Source: Ochotona curzoniae (lineage: Eukaryota > Chordata > Mammalia > Lagomorpha > Ochotonidae). From it: 64,000 nucleotides of DNA. This document shows positions 45,154 through 57,896 of the stretch, in pieces; positions within the stretch are counted from its first letter, which is position 1; each line of letters begins with the position of its first letter. Under the pieces are notes generated by a model. It was given only the letters and a program-made list of their open reading frames with translations, made no database searches and was not told where the DNA came from. The DNA lies in NCBI RefSeq assembly GCF_017591425.1, contig NW_024466413.1, positions 1,550,001 to 1,614,000 on the forward strand, in the 5' to 3' direction. The position numbers were made by a program, and so were the translations under genes.

Positions 45154-46682
45154 ATGTGCCTGTGAAAGAAGCATGGCTTACAGCAGCAGGGAGAGCTGGT
45201 ATAACCAGGCCAAGTGAATCTGCACAGATCGCACCCTAGGTCTCGCGCACCGAGACCCGAGCGCACTGTCCCCAGCCTCAATGGTGCGGCTTTTTCTCGT
45301 CCTTTCTTACCAGAACATGGCATCCTCCTGCCACAAAGGGAGAGAAGAACATCCATGTTCAAGTGGCTGTGTTTAAGCCATGGAGATTAGTGAGTAGAGT
45401 TGTCCAGGCCATGTTTCTCTCAACCAGGGCAACATTGTGGGGAAGTGGTTTCACCCGGGGTTTGGGTATTAAGAAGGATAGACTGCAAGGATTGACTGAC
45501 ATCAAAGTCCAGCTTTGGTGATTGCAAGTTCGCGAGGTGTTTGTCGACTAGTTTTGTGGCGCTTTTTATAGCAGAGGCCATTTGCATTGCTCACTCATCT
45601 CCAGGGCAATAGGTAAATAGCCAGTGATTTAAATGGATTTTCTTCAAAGAAACTGACTTGGGAGATGGGAGGAAGCTTCCATCTCTATCCATCCATTCTT
45701 GTGCTATTGGATTCAATTTTCTTTCATATATATTATTATGAATGCATGTGTGTGTGTCCACTGATTTTATAGAAGTCATTTTGTGAGCAAATGATTACAG
45801 TACTTCAAAATGGATTCTAAATTGCAAATGTCGGTAATACTCCTCTGGAATGGCCTTGAATGTTTGTGGTTTTTCCGTGCCCCTAAAGATCTAGATTTAA
45901 TCAAAACATTCACAATATTCTTTAAAAAATCATACAGTGCTGTACACCAGTGACATTGATTCAATCCTTTCTTTGGCAGCCACCCATCGATACATCGTTA
46001 CAGCCCAGAGGATGGGCTCAAACTCCCCTTGCACCTCTAGTTAGTGCTACAGTGACATTGCCCAAGTCCTCAATACATTCACCAATAGAGAGTGTTCATC
46101 TATCAGGGATCAGCTGGTTTTGTCTGAACTGCTTAGATGTGCCTGGTTGGATGTCTGCTACTCAGCCTCAGCAGGATACTCTTGGTTGAGTAACCAAGCT
46201 GCTCAACTCTTCTCCTCATCCCTAGACTACTCCCAGTGTGTGCTCCCAACCGTCACCCTCAAATGGGCAGACACTTTCCATGGCTCTACTTGTATCCCGT
46301 TAACTAAAACCCTTTAGGACAAAGCTAGGCACTTGATCAACCCATGTGTCAGGGCAGGTACCAGGCAACTAGGATATTTTAAGGACTCACCGGATCAGCA
46401 GAACATGCACACCTGAGGCTCCTATCGAAAGACATGGCAGTGCTGACAATACAGAAAGGGAGTGCAGGCAGGTGTTAGCCACCAGGCAGACTTCCCAGGC
46501 ATGTTGAGTGAGTGCCTGCTGTGGCCTCTGCTTCATGAGGCATTAGGAAATGCCATTGTTGCTGGATCAAATGTTTTGGAGTTGTAGGGTAGCTGGTATG
46601 TCTTGGGATATGGGGTCAGTTCTGAGATACACAGTAGGAACTCAATGAGGGCTGTGAGATTCAGCAATAAAAGTCAACACGA
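45151..46682. other. Unassigned DNA, about 1.5 kb
   Basis: No gene, RNA or repeat supported. A CpG-bearing patch sits at 45225-45300. Confidence 0.4.
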
Positions 46683-46790
46683 AGGGTTGGAGTTATGGTG
46701 CAGTGGGTGAAGCTGTCACGTGCAGTGCTGGCATGCCATATGGGGTATTGGGTTCATGTTGATGCATTTCTGTTCCTTTTCATCAAGGTT
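46683..46790 (+). repeat. C-SINE 5' fragment
   Basis: 'gggttggagttatggtgcag', 'tgggtgaagctgtcacgtgc' and 'gctggcatgccatatggggt' are the tRNA-derived head. The body is lost after about 46770. Confidence 0.65.
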
Positions 46791-47324
46791 TGCCAAGCAC
46801 ACTGCTGTTCTATTTGAAGTGCTTTAACGCACGACACTGTAGTTTGCCTCCCCTTCTCCTTGCTTCAAGCCACTGAACTCCTTTCAGGAGGAGACTGAGC
46901 AGGGCTTCAGAGCAGCTGCTTGCCAGTCCCTTGCAATCCAGAGATGAAAGACACAAGCTGGTAGTCTGAATGTTGGGATGAGCTTGCAGGAGGTGCCAGC
47001 TGCACGCAGTGAGGTTGGCTCTGACGGAGAGCCTTGCCTTCCAGGGTGAAGGGGCACAGTGGCAGTGGCCCTCAAGGTGGCATCAGAAGAAATTGGGGTT
47101 CTGATCCCAGCTTTGATGTTTTTAATCTTTGTGACCCTAGGCTGAAAAGATATCATGTCAGCATGTCACGGCACTATGCTTCTGCTGCACCACACTGAGT
47201 CGCTTCTAAGACTCCTTTTGCTTCAAAAATCCTCTTTGATATGCGTGTTATCGTGAAAAGGGCATCAGTGTAAAATCTGGGTTTCCTTGTCATCTTCAGC
47301 AGGTAATTCAAACTCTGCACTTGC
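46791..47324. other. Unassigned DNA
   Basis: Nothing recognised; the antisense 90-codon frame at 46884 is unsupported. Confidence 0.4.
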
Positions 47325-47605
47325 ATTTTTTTTTTTGAGAGAAAGATCTTCTGTTGTTGATTCACTCATCAAGTGACCACAAGAGCTGGAGCTGCGCAAA
47401 TCTGAAGCCAGGAGCCAGGAGCCTCCTCTGGGTTTCCCACATGGGTGCAGGGTCCCAAGTCTTTGGGCTGTCCTCAACTGTTTTCCCAGGCCACAAGCAG
47501 GGAGCTGGATGAGAAGCGGGGCCACTGGGATTAGAACCAGATGGGATCCTGGCACATGTAACGTGAGGACTTTAGCTGCCAGGCAACAGAGGCACTGCCA
47601 CACCT
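47325..47605 (-). repeat. C-SINE, antisense, part of a pair
   Basis: T-run, 'gagagaaagatcttctgttg', 'agtgaccacaagagctggag', 'gggtgcagggtcccaagtc', 'ccaggccacaagcagggagc' and 'gtgaggactttagctgcc'. Small deletions near the tail and the head. Young type. Confidence 0.92.
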
Positions 47606-47619
47606 TCCCTCTCCCCCCT

Positions 47620-47860
47620 ATTTTTTTTTTAGGATTTATTTAATTTTATTGAATAGGCAAATTTACAGAGTGAAGGAGAGAGAGAAAGAGAGAGAGAGAG
47701 AGATATCTTCCATCCGTTGGATCACTCCCCAAATAGCCGCATCAACCTGAGCTGCACCAATCCCAAGCCAGGAGCCAGGAGCCAGGAGACTCTTCCAGGT
47801 TTCCTGCAGGGGTAAGAGTCCCAAGGTTTGTGGCTGTCCTTACTGATTTCCTACCCTACT
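47620..47860 (-). repeat. C-SINE, antisense, 5' truncated, part of a pair
   Basis: Begins immediately after the previous SINE: T9, 'aggatttatttaattttatt', (GA)n at 47683-47702, 'gagctgcaccaatcccaagc'. Similarity ends near 47855. Confidence 0.88.
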
Positions 47861-47999
47861 GGAATAAAGGACTTCCTAAGCACCTTGCTCTGTCCAGCAT
47901 TTTGGTTTACAGTAAACTTTCTGGGAAAAGAGGACTTGGCTCTGGGAATTAGCTGTGCAGAGAACTTAATTGCATCTGAAAACCAACAGCTGGGATTTG

Positions 48000-48090
48000 C
48001 AGAGTGAACCAGTGGATGGCGGATCTTTCTCTGCCTCCTTTTCACTGACTCTCTGCCATTCCAGTAAATAAAAATAAAAAAAGAGAGAGA
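48000..48090 (+). repeat. C-SINE 3' tail fragment
   Basis: 'agagtgaaccagtggatggc', 'ggatctttctctgcctcc' and 'ccagtaaataaaaataaa' are the sense 3' end only. Confidence 0.8.
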
Positions 48091-50365
48091 AAGAGTTGAG
48101 AAACTTCTTCAATATTGGCATTCGATGTCAGGTGGACCTTGTCTCTCTTTAGGAGAACTACAGGCCAGGGATCAGTACTAACAGGCAGAGCAGGAGGCAG
48201 CCTGTGAGAAGGAAGGGCAAAGACAGGGTGTGCAGATCACCACAACCTCATGGGACAGTTCAGAGCCTCTGATGGGTAGAAAATCAGACTACCGTCATGG
48301 ATTAAGCAGAGAGAGGAAATGAGAAAGGAGAAGAAGACAGAGGGTTGCCGGGAACAGCAGTCGTTTTTCCCTGGCAGCTAGCACTAAGTGCTGGAACATC
48401 TACAAGGAGCAGGTTTGTGTAGGCCGCTCTAGCACATGCTGTGGTGTCATCAAGGAGGTGAGTGTGGGTGGCAGTGTCTCTGCTGTGTGCCTTGGGAATT
48501 GATCAACCACTCATGGAGCGCTGACTCTTCACATCTGCCTGCAGCATCTGCCTGCTGGGATCTCAGCTGGCTTCCTCCCCAGTGTTTCCCAACAACAAGG
48601 TGAGCAATGACAGACACATCGCAGGTGCTCAGGACATTAGTCCCAAGGTAGAGTGATTAGGGCACGGGGGAGGCAGAGGAAGGGCCCTGTGTCCTGACCC
48701 TTCCTGACTATGGTTTGGTATTGTGTGACCATCACTGTTCTGGGCAACTGGAAGCATATGCTTGAGTTTGGTTCATGTTTAACACCGTGGATTCTAATTA
48801 GTGATGTGCTGACTGAGTGAAGGAGAGTGTAGCATTCTAAATGTTGGTGCCAGCACCCAAAGCCCTGTTCCCATTTCTGAGGATGCAGGTGCAAACATCA
48901 GCATCCCAACCATCCACAGCACAGCCCGAGTGATGCAGTTACCTACAGCCCAAATCTCCGTCACTGCAAACGTCACTTGGCCTGGAGAGATGGCAGTAGA
49001 CACAGCAGCCTGCCTTGCACCCACATTTCAGTTTCCTACTGGAAATCAAGACATTTTGCTTCTGAATTCATTTCTCTCTGTGGACATGAAACATGGAACA
49101 AGTAGTGTGTTAGTGCCCTGTACACCCTTTAATTCAGAAAATGGAAAAAAAATGTCTAAATTTTAAAAAGTAAACAATATACTTGAACAACTACTAACCC
49201 CTCTTAGTTTAGGTTCCTATGGTAACTCCTCTCACTAGTACACTTAACAATAACAGTAAAGGACCATTGCTGACCCACTAATAAGGTTAAGTTGTCTAAG
49301 AGTGACTCACAGTTTGTCGGTGTCTGAAAAAGCCTGTGTACATTCATTCATCCCTTGGTGTGTCTGTATTACCTGAGACTTCAACCTCAAGAGGGAAGAT
49401 GGAGCTACCCATTTCTGCTGCTCTCCTCTGGAGGCGGCCAGCCAGCAGGCTCTGGGAGGACAGTTCAGATGTTTAGAGCCTCACCTCTGCAAAGCACATC
49501 CCATCCCAACAGGCATGCATACTCAGGGTGGGCAGTCCTACCAAAGACAGCAGCAATGTCAAAGCAATTCACAGGGCAGGGGTAAGTACACACAGGGATG
49601 AATCTCAGAGAGACAAAAGAAAAAGGAAACACCCTCAAATCCCACAAGACTCCTTTTTAATATAGGCTTGTTAGACAGGAGTACAAGATACAAGAAAACC
49701 AATGTTAAACCAGGCTGACAAAATTAGCAATTAGATTACAAATGTATTCTACTCTGACAAAGCATGATTAAGATGTTCAGAAATGCATAAAGAATAACTT
49801 CCATTAAAAAGAAAAAAATCAACACAAATGAGGCAAAAATTAAATACAAAGGCATGCATACAGAATGTATATATTTCTGGAGGAAAATATAGTGAAATAA
49901 AAATTGTAGTAAACATGAGAGTGGTAGGCGTCCAGAACATATTGGAATTGATGTATTGCAGTGATGAACTCTTCTACTAATCAGGGAGATAATGAGAATT
50001 TTAAAACTCCAGTTAAATAATATAGGAAGATAGCTTTGATGCTGAAATGGGCATCTGATACTTTACCAAGGGAATATTAAAGAAGCAAGAGTTGAAAGGA
50101 TAATAGCTTCACAATCCCCAAATGTTAACACAAGAGAAGAATTATTGTACCCAAGAAATAGTGAACAGTGAAATGAATAAATGCCCAGCGAAATAAATCT
50201 AGTAGTGCCATAAATACACAGGCACCTAGAACACACATTACAATAAAACACGGCATCAGCAGCAATGTGGAGTCAGTTTAACGTTACAAAAATGCCATGA
50301 TGTGATTGACATCAAATGTGAAGTCATATACTTATCTCCAGACATGGAGAAAAAATAATTTGAGA
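48091..50365. other. Unassigned DNA, about 2.3 kb
   Basis: GC-mixed to 49600, then A-rich (49660-50340) in a way that suggests decayed LINE sequence, but no landmark could be aligned. No gene supported. Confidence 0.35.
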
Positions 50366-50650
50366 AGGAGCCAGTGTTGTGATGCAGCTGGCATCTGTAC
50401 AAGACTGCTTACTCTGCTTCTAATCCACTCCCCCGCTAATGCGCATAGAAGCAGTGTGGCCCAAGGGTTGGATCCCTGCCACCCAGGTGCAAGACTCGGA
50501 TGGAGTTCCAGGCTCCTGGTTTTGGCCTGCCCTACTCCCGGCTCATACAGCCATTTGGGGAGTGAAGCAACAGAGGAAAGTCCTTTCCTTTTCTTTCCTG
50601 TCTCTTCCTCTCTGACTCTCCCAATTTCTTTGTAGCTGCCTGCCGCTAAC
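50366..50650 (+). repeat. Old C-SINE, first of a pair
   Basis: 'gagccagtgttgtgatgcag', 'agcagtgtggcccaagggtt', 'gatccctgccacccaggtgc', 'ccatttggggagtgaagcaa', then CT-rich 3' end. Confidence 0.82.
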
Positions 50651-50935
50651 CCTCTACCTGCTGGCATCAGCATCCCATATGGGAGCCAGTTCCCATCCCA
50701 CTTGCTTTACTTCATGATCCAGCTCCCTGCTTATGGCTTAGGGAGCAGTGGTGGATAGTCCAAGTCCGTGGGCAGGTGTGTCCATGTGGGAGACATGGAA
50801 AAATTCCTTTCTCTCAGTGTCAGGCCAGCCTGACTCTAGACTTTTCAGCCCTTTGGAGAATGAATCAGCAAATGAAAGATCCTCTCCCTCTCTCCGAATT
50901 TCTAAGTAAAATAAATAAATATTGAAAAAACCAAA
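50651..50935 (+). repeat. C-SINE, second of a pair
   Basis: 'cagcatcccatatgggagcc', 'gatccagctccctgcttatg', 'ggagaatgaatcagcaaatg', tail 'gtaaaataaataaatattg'. Head abuts the tail of the preceding SINE. Confidence 0.88.
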
Positions 50936-52351
50936 CTGTGCCTGCCAAATGAATAAATCAATCTTTAAACACATAATTGTTTTAAATTAAATTAACAATT
51001 AAAAGGCTACAGGTTTTAGTTATGATTTTATTTGTACTTAGAAACAAAAATACTCAACCTGGCTTTCTTACTCAGTACTGCTGAAAATCCCAAGATAATG
51101 AAAAAAAAAAAAATTAAAATCTAGGCATTTCAATACATTGACAAGAAGTAGATTGAAATCTATGTTAATGATGGCATAATTTCCTCTGGGGAAAACACAA
51201 ATTAATAACTAGTGACTAACACAATTTAATAAGATTATTGGATATATGATTTATACAAGAAAAACACAGTGTGCCTGAAAAAGGTCCCTAGAAAACGGAG
51301 AGGGATAGAAATGGAGGAAAGAAGGAGACAGGGTGTGGGAGGAACAGAGAAGGGGGCGAGAAACGGAGCAGGAAGGGAAGGGGAAGGAAGAGAAGAAATC
51401 AGATTTCTACCTATGACGGCAACAGATGTAAAGAAAATGCAAGAAAGAGACCTAAAATCTGTTAAAAATATGAACTGAGAAAAATTCAGTTATTTAAAGG
51501 GAATTAAGTTCTGAGAATGAGGAAGCATTTGAGCTGTAACAGTAACTGGGAGTGCTACTGATACAATGTCAAGAGCAAGATGGGTGAGGCCAGATGTCCA
51601 CCAAGCTGACAGGTGTCATTCACAAAAGCGTACCACCTAACTTGAGTTTGCAATGGCCAGATTCTTTTGAGAAACAGAAACACAAACAAGTGGAAGATAA
51701 CTCTTATTAACTAATACGATTCATAAAAAGACTGGAAATTATAAAGATGTAAGTTTTCTCCAAATTAATCTCAAATTGTTTTCAATTGGCAAAATGGGAA
51801 AAGTTATGTCACGTTTTCTCATGGAAATGGATATAATAGGAATGTTATTTGATTTCATTGTTGCTTCTTTTTTTTTTCTGTTTCACTGTTACCATGAAAA
51901 TAAATTTTCTTTTTCAATTCAAGTTGTAAAAATCAAAGATGGCCAAATGGCCAGGCTCTCTTACAGATGTCTGATGTGGTGTTTCAACTTCAAGTGCGCA
52001 GTGCAGAAACAGGAAAACACAAATACAACCCAGTGTTATCCTTGATTTTGACAGTTGACATCTTTAGGATGCTGGCTTGGCCATAAGTTATCTGTGTGAC
52101 CAGTTAGTCTCACTTGCTGTATTTGGATTTGGTTTCATCCAATTATAAAAAGCCTTATCTGTGTGTGTTGCTTTAGTATTAACATAATAAAAGAGATGCT
52201 TTGCTTTTTCAAGCTTGTAAGAAAATATCAACACAAAGCATTCTGAAAAATCTTATTTTATACAACTTAAGTAGAAGGAAAAACAGCCAACCTTTTTAAA
52301 AGGATCAATTGTATTCCAATGTCCTAATGCAATTGTCTATGCAGATGGGTG
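50936..52351. other. Unassigned AT-rich DNA
   Basis: A purine-rich patch at 51290-51400 (GGA/GAA-rich) and a faint MIR-like phrase at 52090-52150 are the only features. No gene supported. Confidence 0.4.
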
Positions 52352-52370
52352 CCAAGATCCTAGACTCTCT

Positions 52371-52703
52371 CTCTTTTTTTTAAAGATTTATTTATTTTTA
52401 TTACAAAGTCAGATATACAGAGAGGAAGAGAGACAGAGAGGAAGATCTTCCCTCCGATGATTCACTCCCTAAGTGACCTCAACTGCCGGTGCTGCGCCGA
52501 TCCGAAGCTGGAAACCAGGAACCTCTTCTGGGTCTCCCACGTAGGAAGGGGTCCCAAAGCTTTGGGCTGTCCTGGACTGTCTTCTCAGGCTACAAGCAGG
52601 GAGCTGGATGGGAAGCAGGGCCACTGGGACTAGAACCGGCGCCCATAAGGGATCCTGGCGCATTCAAAACCAGGACTTCAGCCGCTAGGCCACTCCGGTG
52701 GGC
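52371..52703 (-). repeat. Full-length young C-SINE with target duplication, antisense
   Basis: 'aaagatttatttatttttat', 'ggaagatcttccctccgatg', 'tgctgcgccgatccgaagc', 'gaaccggcgcccataaggga' and head 'gccgctaggccactccggtg'. Flanks ccaagatcctagactct (52352-52368) and ccaagatccttgaatct (52704-52720) match at 15 of 17. It is among the best-preserved copies in the window. Confidence 0.95.
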
Positions 52704-52720
52704 CCAAGATCCTTGAATCT

Positions 52721-53289
52721 CACAGATTGTAATGCTAAGTAAATGCTTGCAACAAAATCTTCCTAAATGGTAAAAATCACTGGATATAAAACATTTAATA
52801 ATAAAAATGATTGCTTATTTGTAGTCATATGATTATTATGACATGTGGTGTTATTTCTGATATCATCAGTGATGGATTCATTCTTTGGACTATCCCAGTT
52901 GGGAAAAGAAAGACATTGGGTTTTATAGAAAAAAATTGAAGCGTAGACTACAAGAAAAGAGAAGCTTACTGAATATTCAGAGTGGCTTATATTCCACACG
53001 TATTGTCTGACTTTTTATTTTCTTAAGTGATTCTGGTAGTCATTGTTATTGTGCTCAGCAGTTTCGAACAAAGAATAAACAGTGTCCATCCAATGAAATG
53101 GACAATTCAGAGATACCTGAACTGTTGGTATTAGAATCCACACTCAACCTTCCTTTGAATCATAACAGTGAACTCCTTATTTCTGGGTCTTGGTAGCTCT
53201 GCTAGACCGCCCCTCTTTTTATGTACATTGACACTGACAATATAACTGCAACCCTACCCCCACGTACATATTGAGGGATGCAGAGATTG
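52721..53289. other. Unassigned AT-rich DNA
   Basis: No gene or repeat recognised. Confidence 0.4.
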
Positions 53290-53605
53290 CAGAAATACAA
53301 ACAGATGCACAGAGAGAGTGAGAGAGGAGAGAAGAAGAGAAGAGAACATTCCCATTTGCTGGCTAGTTCTTCACTTCCCAGATGTCCATAATGGCATGGG
53401 CTGGGCCAGCCAGAAGCTAGGAACCAGAGCACCTAACCCAGGTCTCCCTCACAGGTGACAGGAGCTCAGTTACTTGAACTATTCCTCTTGCTTGTTAGGG
53501 ATGTACAGCATGAATCGATTCCTGGAGTGCTAAGCTGGATACAGGACTCAAACCCAACATGGGACATGGGTGTCCTCTCTTCAACCACTTGCCCTTTCCT
53601 GGACT
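53290..53605 (-). repeat. Old C-SINE, antisense
   Basis: 'acagatgcacagagagagtg', 'agaagctaggaaccagagc', 'acccaggtctccctcacagg' and 'ggactcaaacccaacatggg' follow the older antisense C-SINE. The tail side is eroded. Confidence 0.75.
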
Positions 53606-54854
53606 TGCCGACTTGAATCACCTGAGACTATAAAAGTTACGATTGCTTGAATGCAGAATTGCTACATTTGATGACTATTTCAGAGCATTCCTGAGCTTAA
53701 CGTCTTCACATGCTGAACACTCCCTAGCTCTTTCCCGTGATGCGTGGTTTGATGAGGCTTGCGTATCTGGCTGTTTGCTGCATACAGGTCTTGCTCTCTC
53801 ACTCCTCTCTGGTTGTGTCCGTGTTTCCCTGCATGAATCAGTATGGATATAGCTGTTTGCCTTGATTTACCATTTTATCTAAAACCAACTTATTTATAAG
53901 ATAAGTGGCTTTCAAATGAGTAGATACAGCAGTCAACGTCATTTCTCTTAAGCCCAAAAGCCCAGCTCCCACACAGGTAACATTGACCACGGGGGGCTGC
54001 CTCACATAAGCCACAGCAGATCTGCCCAGCAGCTGCTGTTCCAGCGCAGAAGGGTGAGTGTGGCCACACTCCAGGCTTGGCGAGCTCTGAAGTATGTCTT
54101 TCCTCCAGAAGATCCAATCCCAGTCTTCCTGACAGCTGCCAAGTGTTACTTCTACTCTCCCGCACCACCTTTCCTATCTAAAGCATGACTAATTTTTCAG
54201 TTCTATTCTGAATTTTTCTTGGAACATTCGAGAATGCAAAAGCAGCTCCCGAAGAGAACTTTCAGTTACCAACACTTAAGAAGTCTTTACAGATTCTAAT
54301 TCCCCAGCAAAGCTATGTTTTTTTTTTTTTTAAAAAAAACTATAGTCATTTATCCATTGATGCAATCATCAGAGTTTGGATTATTGATATAGAATGATAT
54401 TCTGTTTAGTGCACCAACATTCCGTTTCAGGTTATTTTTAATACAGATATACGTCATTGTTTTCTGTCCTCTTCTCTGCGCTGCATAAAGATTAGGTACC
54501 CAGGTTTCTCCCTTCCTCCTCGTGGTTCCTACCCTCACCCTCAGTCATTTGTGAACTAAAGCAGGAAAAAAAAATGTGCAACAAGTCTCCATGTAGATTA
54601 GGAAAAGAAACATTTCTTTTGTAAAATATCCTGTAAATACAAACTCGGTGAAAAGCTGAACAAAGCAGCCTCTTCAAGATTACCCATGCAGTTCTGTGAT
54701 CAAAGGGCTCAGTCCTGTTGATTCCCAAAGGCTGCCCTTGATCTTTCGGTCTGCTTCAGTGATTCCATAAACCAGAGAGAGAGTTGGCTTCAGCGAGGGA
54801 AAATGAACTCTCACTTTTACCAACAGAATTGCTGTAACGGTAATTTCAGAGAAT
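53606..54854. other. Unassigned DNA
   Basis: T15A8 tract at 54318-54340. The antisense 92-codon frame at 53890 has no domain. Confidence 0.4.
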
Positions 54855-55005
54855 GTTCAAGTTCATTCGTTCTATAAATGTTAACTGACTGCATGCCTAT
54901 TATATGGTCTGGATGGCTCCCATAATGTGCTAACAGTGGAAGCATTAGTCATGGTCTTTTATGCCAAGGGGCTCGCCTTTTAAGCAGGAAAAATGGAAAC
55001 TAAAA
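54855..55005 (-). mobile_element. L2 LINE 3' fragment, antisense
   Basis: 'tcattcgttctataaatgtt', 'gactgcatgcctattatatgg', seen as actgcatgcctattatatgg, and 'tggctcccataatgtgctaa' resemble antisense L2 3' end. Weak. Confidence 0.45.
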
Positions 55006-55039
55006 GAGGGCCCTGTGTCTAGAAAAGTTACTTCTTGAT

Positions 55040-55262
55040 ATATGCCTCACAGAATTGAGAAATACACAAATACTTCAGCATAAGTGCCCATAGCAGCAGC
55101 TTCAACAATATGTCAAAAAGGTAGAAAAAATGCAAATGCTCATTGTTGGATGAACAGATAAATAAACAGAATGGGTGTTATACAGTACATTATTTGGGCA
55201 TAAAAAGGATACACTATTGATAAACTCAACACAGGACTTCAACAGCATGAACTGAAGTAAGA
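55040..55262 (+). mobile_element. L1 ORF2 3' fragment, sense
   Basis: 'gcccatagcagcagcttcaa', 'tgctcattgttggatgaaca', 'gataaataaacagaatggg' and 'ttatttgggcataaaaagga' match the sense L1 ORF2 end. Decayed. Confidence 0.7.
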
Positions 55263-55354
55263 TGTTGGTTATCAGAAACAAGACACAGGGCCACAGTCGT
55301 CTCGCTGTGTCTCAACCCCGTTTGTGACATCTGTGTCTTGTGTCAGCGTGCTGA

Positions 55355-55510
55355 TTTGCGACCCAGCTGTCTCCTTTCCGTCTAGCTTCCTGGTAGTGTG
55401 CCTGGGAAGGCAGTGCACAGTTAACCAGTAACGACTAGGGCCCCTGCCAGCATGAGAAAGACTAGAATGGATTCTCCGCTCTTGACTCTGGCAGGGCCCG
55501 GAGAGAGGGC
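55355..55510 (+). repeat. C-SINE middle fragment, first of a pair
   Basis: 'agcttcctggtagtgtgcct', 'gggaaggcagtgcacagtta' and 'ggcccctgccagcatgagaa' are the SINE body. No clear tail. Confidence 0.6.
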
Positions 55511-55569
55511 ATTTGGTGGCGGAGTCAAGATGCCACTTGGGTGTGCACATCTCACATTTTAGAGTCTGC

Positions 55570-55835
55570 TTGTGAGTCCGAGTTCCTCCGGATTCCAGTT
55601 TCCTGTTAATGCGCACGCTGGAAGGAATTAGGTGAGGGTTCAGCTGCTGAGCACGAAGCCCGGGAGGATTTAGACTAAATTCTTGGCTCCCGAAATTGAA
55701 GTTGACACGTTCAGCCCTATGGCTGAAAGGATTTGAGAAGTGAACTGCTAGACGGACGCACAGGCTCCCTCTCTGGCTTTCAATTAAGTGGATGGCGAAA
55801 AAATAGTTTTCAAAAAGATAAACTCATAGGTAGAT
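55570..55835 (+). repeat. Old C-SINE, second of a pair
   Basis: 'gattccagtttcctgttaat', 'gcgcacgctggaagg', 'tcttggctcccgaaattgaa', 'ggatttgagaagtgaactgc' and CT-rich 3' end with A-run at about 55797. Confidence 0.7.
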
Positions 55836-56474
55836 CGATATCAAATGCAGGTGTTTTGTTGCCAAGGGCATGCTAGGTACAGCAGAGAAGGAGGGGCGAG
55901 AAGGGGGTTTCTCTGGGGGCAGTGGCGATGTTTTGGAACTTGATGGAGGCGGTGGTTGACAGCGTTGTGTCTCCACCAAATGTCACTGGATTGCACGTTG
56001 TAAAGTGGTTTAATGTGCTGTGATGTGGGTTCCGCCTGGAAGAGACATATTCCAAAAAGTCCTTGGATGAGGCAGAGTGAGCGATGGCCAAGTCAGGATG
56101 GCATTCATGCCGAAACGGGAATGTCCACAAGGACTGAATCACCTGACATTCCAGGGAAAAGATTTGCAAATGTGGTCAGTGGTCCTTAGGCGACAGGGCA
56201 CTGGTCGCATGCTGGAGAGAAGTCTGAAAAGGGGAGGGTGTGGGAGACACGGCGTGAAAGGAAATCACTGAGGCTTTCTGATCCTGATGCTGAGGTTGGC
56301 TTCTATTATTAATGAAACAGAAATTTAAGTAGCAATACCTTAAAAGCTTGTGGGAAAATGAAATTAAACATATTTTGTTGCCAAGAAATTTTGAGATTCA
56401 TGCCATTTTCCTATGATGTACAATTCCAGGGCTCTTTTAAAGATATTTCATATTTAATCTTGACTCAAATGCAT
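55836..56474. other. Unassigned DNA
   Basis: The antisense 98-codon frame (55873-56169) has no domain. Nothing else recognised. Confidence 0.4.
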
Positions 56475-56545
56475 TTTCTTTTCTTTTTTTTTTAATGTAG
56501 TCACTTTATGATACAGTTCCATACGCTCTGGGGTCAGAAGCCTTT
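56475..56545 (-). mobile_element. Lagomorph L1 3' tip, antisense
   Basis: T-run then 'ctttatgatacagttccata', as at 17215-17240. Similarity stops after 'cgctctgg', so only about 60 bases remain: an extreme 5' truncation or a break. Confidence 0.6.
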
Positions 56546-56559
56546 TTCAAGATGTTACA

Positions 56560-56870
56560 GTGTGCAACCAACACTTTTAGTGAAATAAGCCAGAGCTGAA
56601 AAGACAAATTGCATGTTTTCCCTGACCTGTGGCAACTAATACACTGAGTACAAAAAGGATGATCTATATGAGACTGATATTTTGAGATCTGTTTATTGTC
56701 TATGGCCTTTGTGTATGCTCTTGAGGAACAGTAATTTTGAAAAGTTGTTTTATCTACTTGCGTGTGTTGATATCTTTATCTAATGGAGTGTTAAGCCTGT
56801 TATTGAGAAGTGTAATGAAAGCCCGCCATTGTAAAACTTAAAATAAAACCAAAAACCAAGTAGGCAGGCA
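56560..56870 (+). mobile_element. L1 3' end, sense
   Basis: 'agtgaaataagccagagctg', 'aaaagacaaattgcatgttt' and 'tccctgacctgtggcaacta' are the classic end of L1 ORF2/start of 3' UTR, running to 'aacttaaaataaaacc'. Confidence 0.75.
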
Positions 56871-57896
56871 GAAAGGAGGGTAGGTTGGAAGTGGCACTAT
56901 GTTCCTAAATATGAAATAAATGTATGAAATGTTCAGTTCCTGTAAATCAAATAGTTATAAAGAAGACATTTTGAGGGTAAGGTATTTGTAAAATGATATT
57001 CTGTTCCTTTGGAAAAAAGCTGGGGAGAGTTTGCACACAGATAACTCCAGGAGAAGGCAGAATGTATCCTGCTAGACCCTGTAAATACACTGATGAGGAG
57101 CTGTCTGTCTATACTCACCAAGGTCCAGCTCTGGTGGTCACGTGGGGTAACAGCACACCTGTCCTGATTACCATGGCTTCAGCAAAGTGGAAGGAACACA
57201 CTGCTGCAGCTGCCGGAAGTGACTCATCTTAACCATTTGATTTTGAATTGAGACAGGGCAGGACTCACCTGCAGGTGCTGTCGACCATCCAACCAACGCT
57301 AAGCTCTCATGTTGGACTTCTTGTCTTTTCCCTATGTTTGACTTTGAGTTTTAACACGACCTAAACAGACAATCCTTCCTTACCCAACCCCATGACCTGT
57401 TTGCCCTGCACATCTTCCCCATACTATTTACAGATTCATTTTTCAAATTGTTCTCTGAAGTTTAACATCTAGGTTACTGCTTTGGATTTGGATATGTATA
57501 TGTTAAATCAACAATAAATGGTCTTAACTGTGAGAATTGTAATGAATTTTATAAACACAGAAATAAACAAAGAGCTATAGAGCTACAGAGTACAAGGCAG
57601 AGGTCTATATTCTGCCTACCTTTACAGATTATCTCTTTATTACCTATTTCTTTGGGAAAATATAGGGGTGACAGAACGTGGATAACACAACTAATATCTT
57701 AGGCTGGAATGACTTACTTTTTCACATATATTTCCAAAGAACAAAGTATCCTGACCCTACTTATCAGACTTAATAATTTTTAATCTACCATGTAGCTACG
57801 AAGTATCTGCTCAGACTCAATTCAGACTAAGAACATCAGCTCTTTATTCTAGTTAAAGCAACATAATATTGAAGGGACATGTAAAATATAATGGTG
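56871..57896. other. Unassigned AT-rich DNA
   Basis: No gene or repeat supported. Confidence 0.4.

Noticed and set aside
45072..45362. HTHTHT-rich frame
   Set aside because: Translation of the (TG)n microsatellite.
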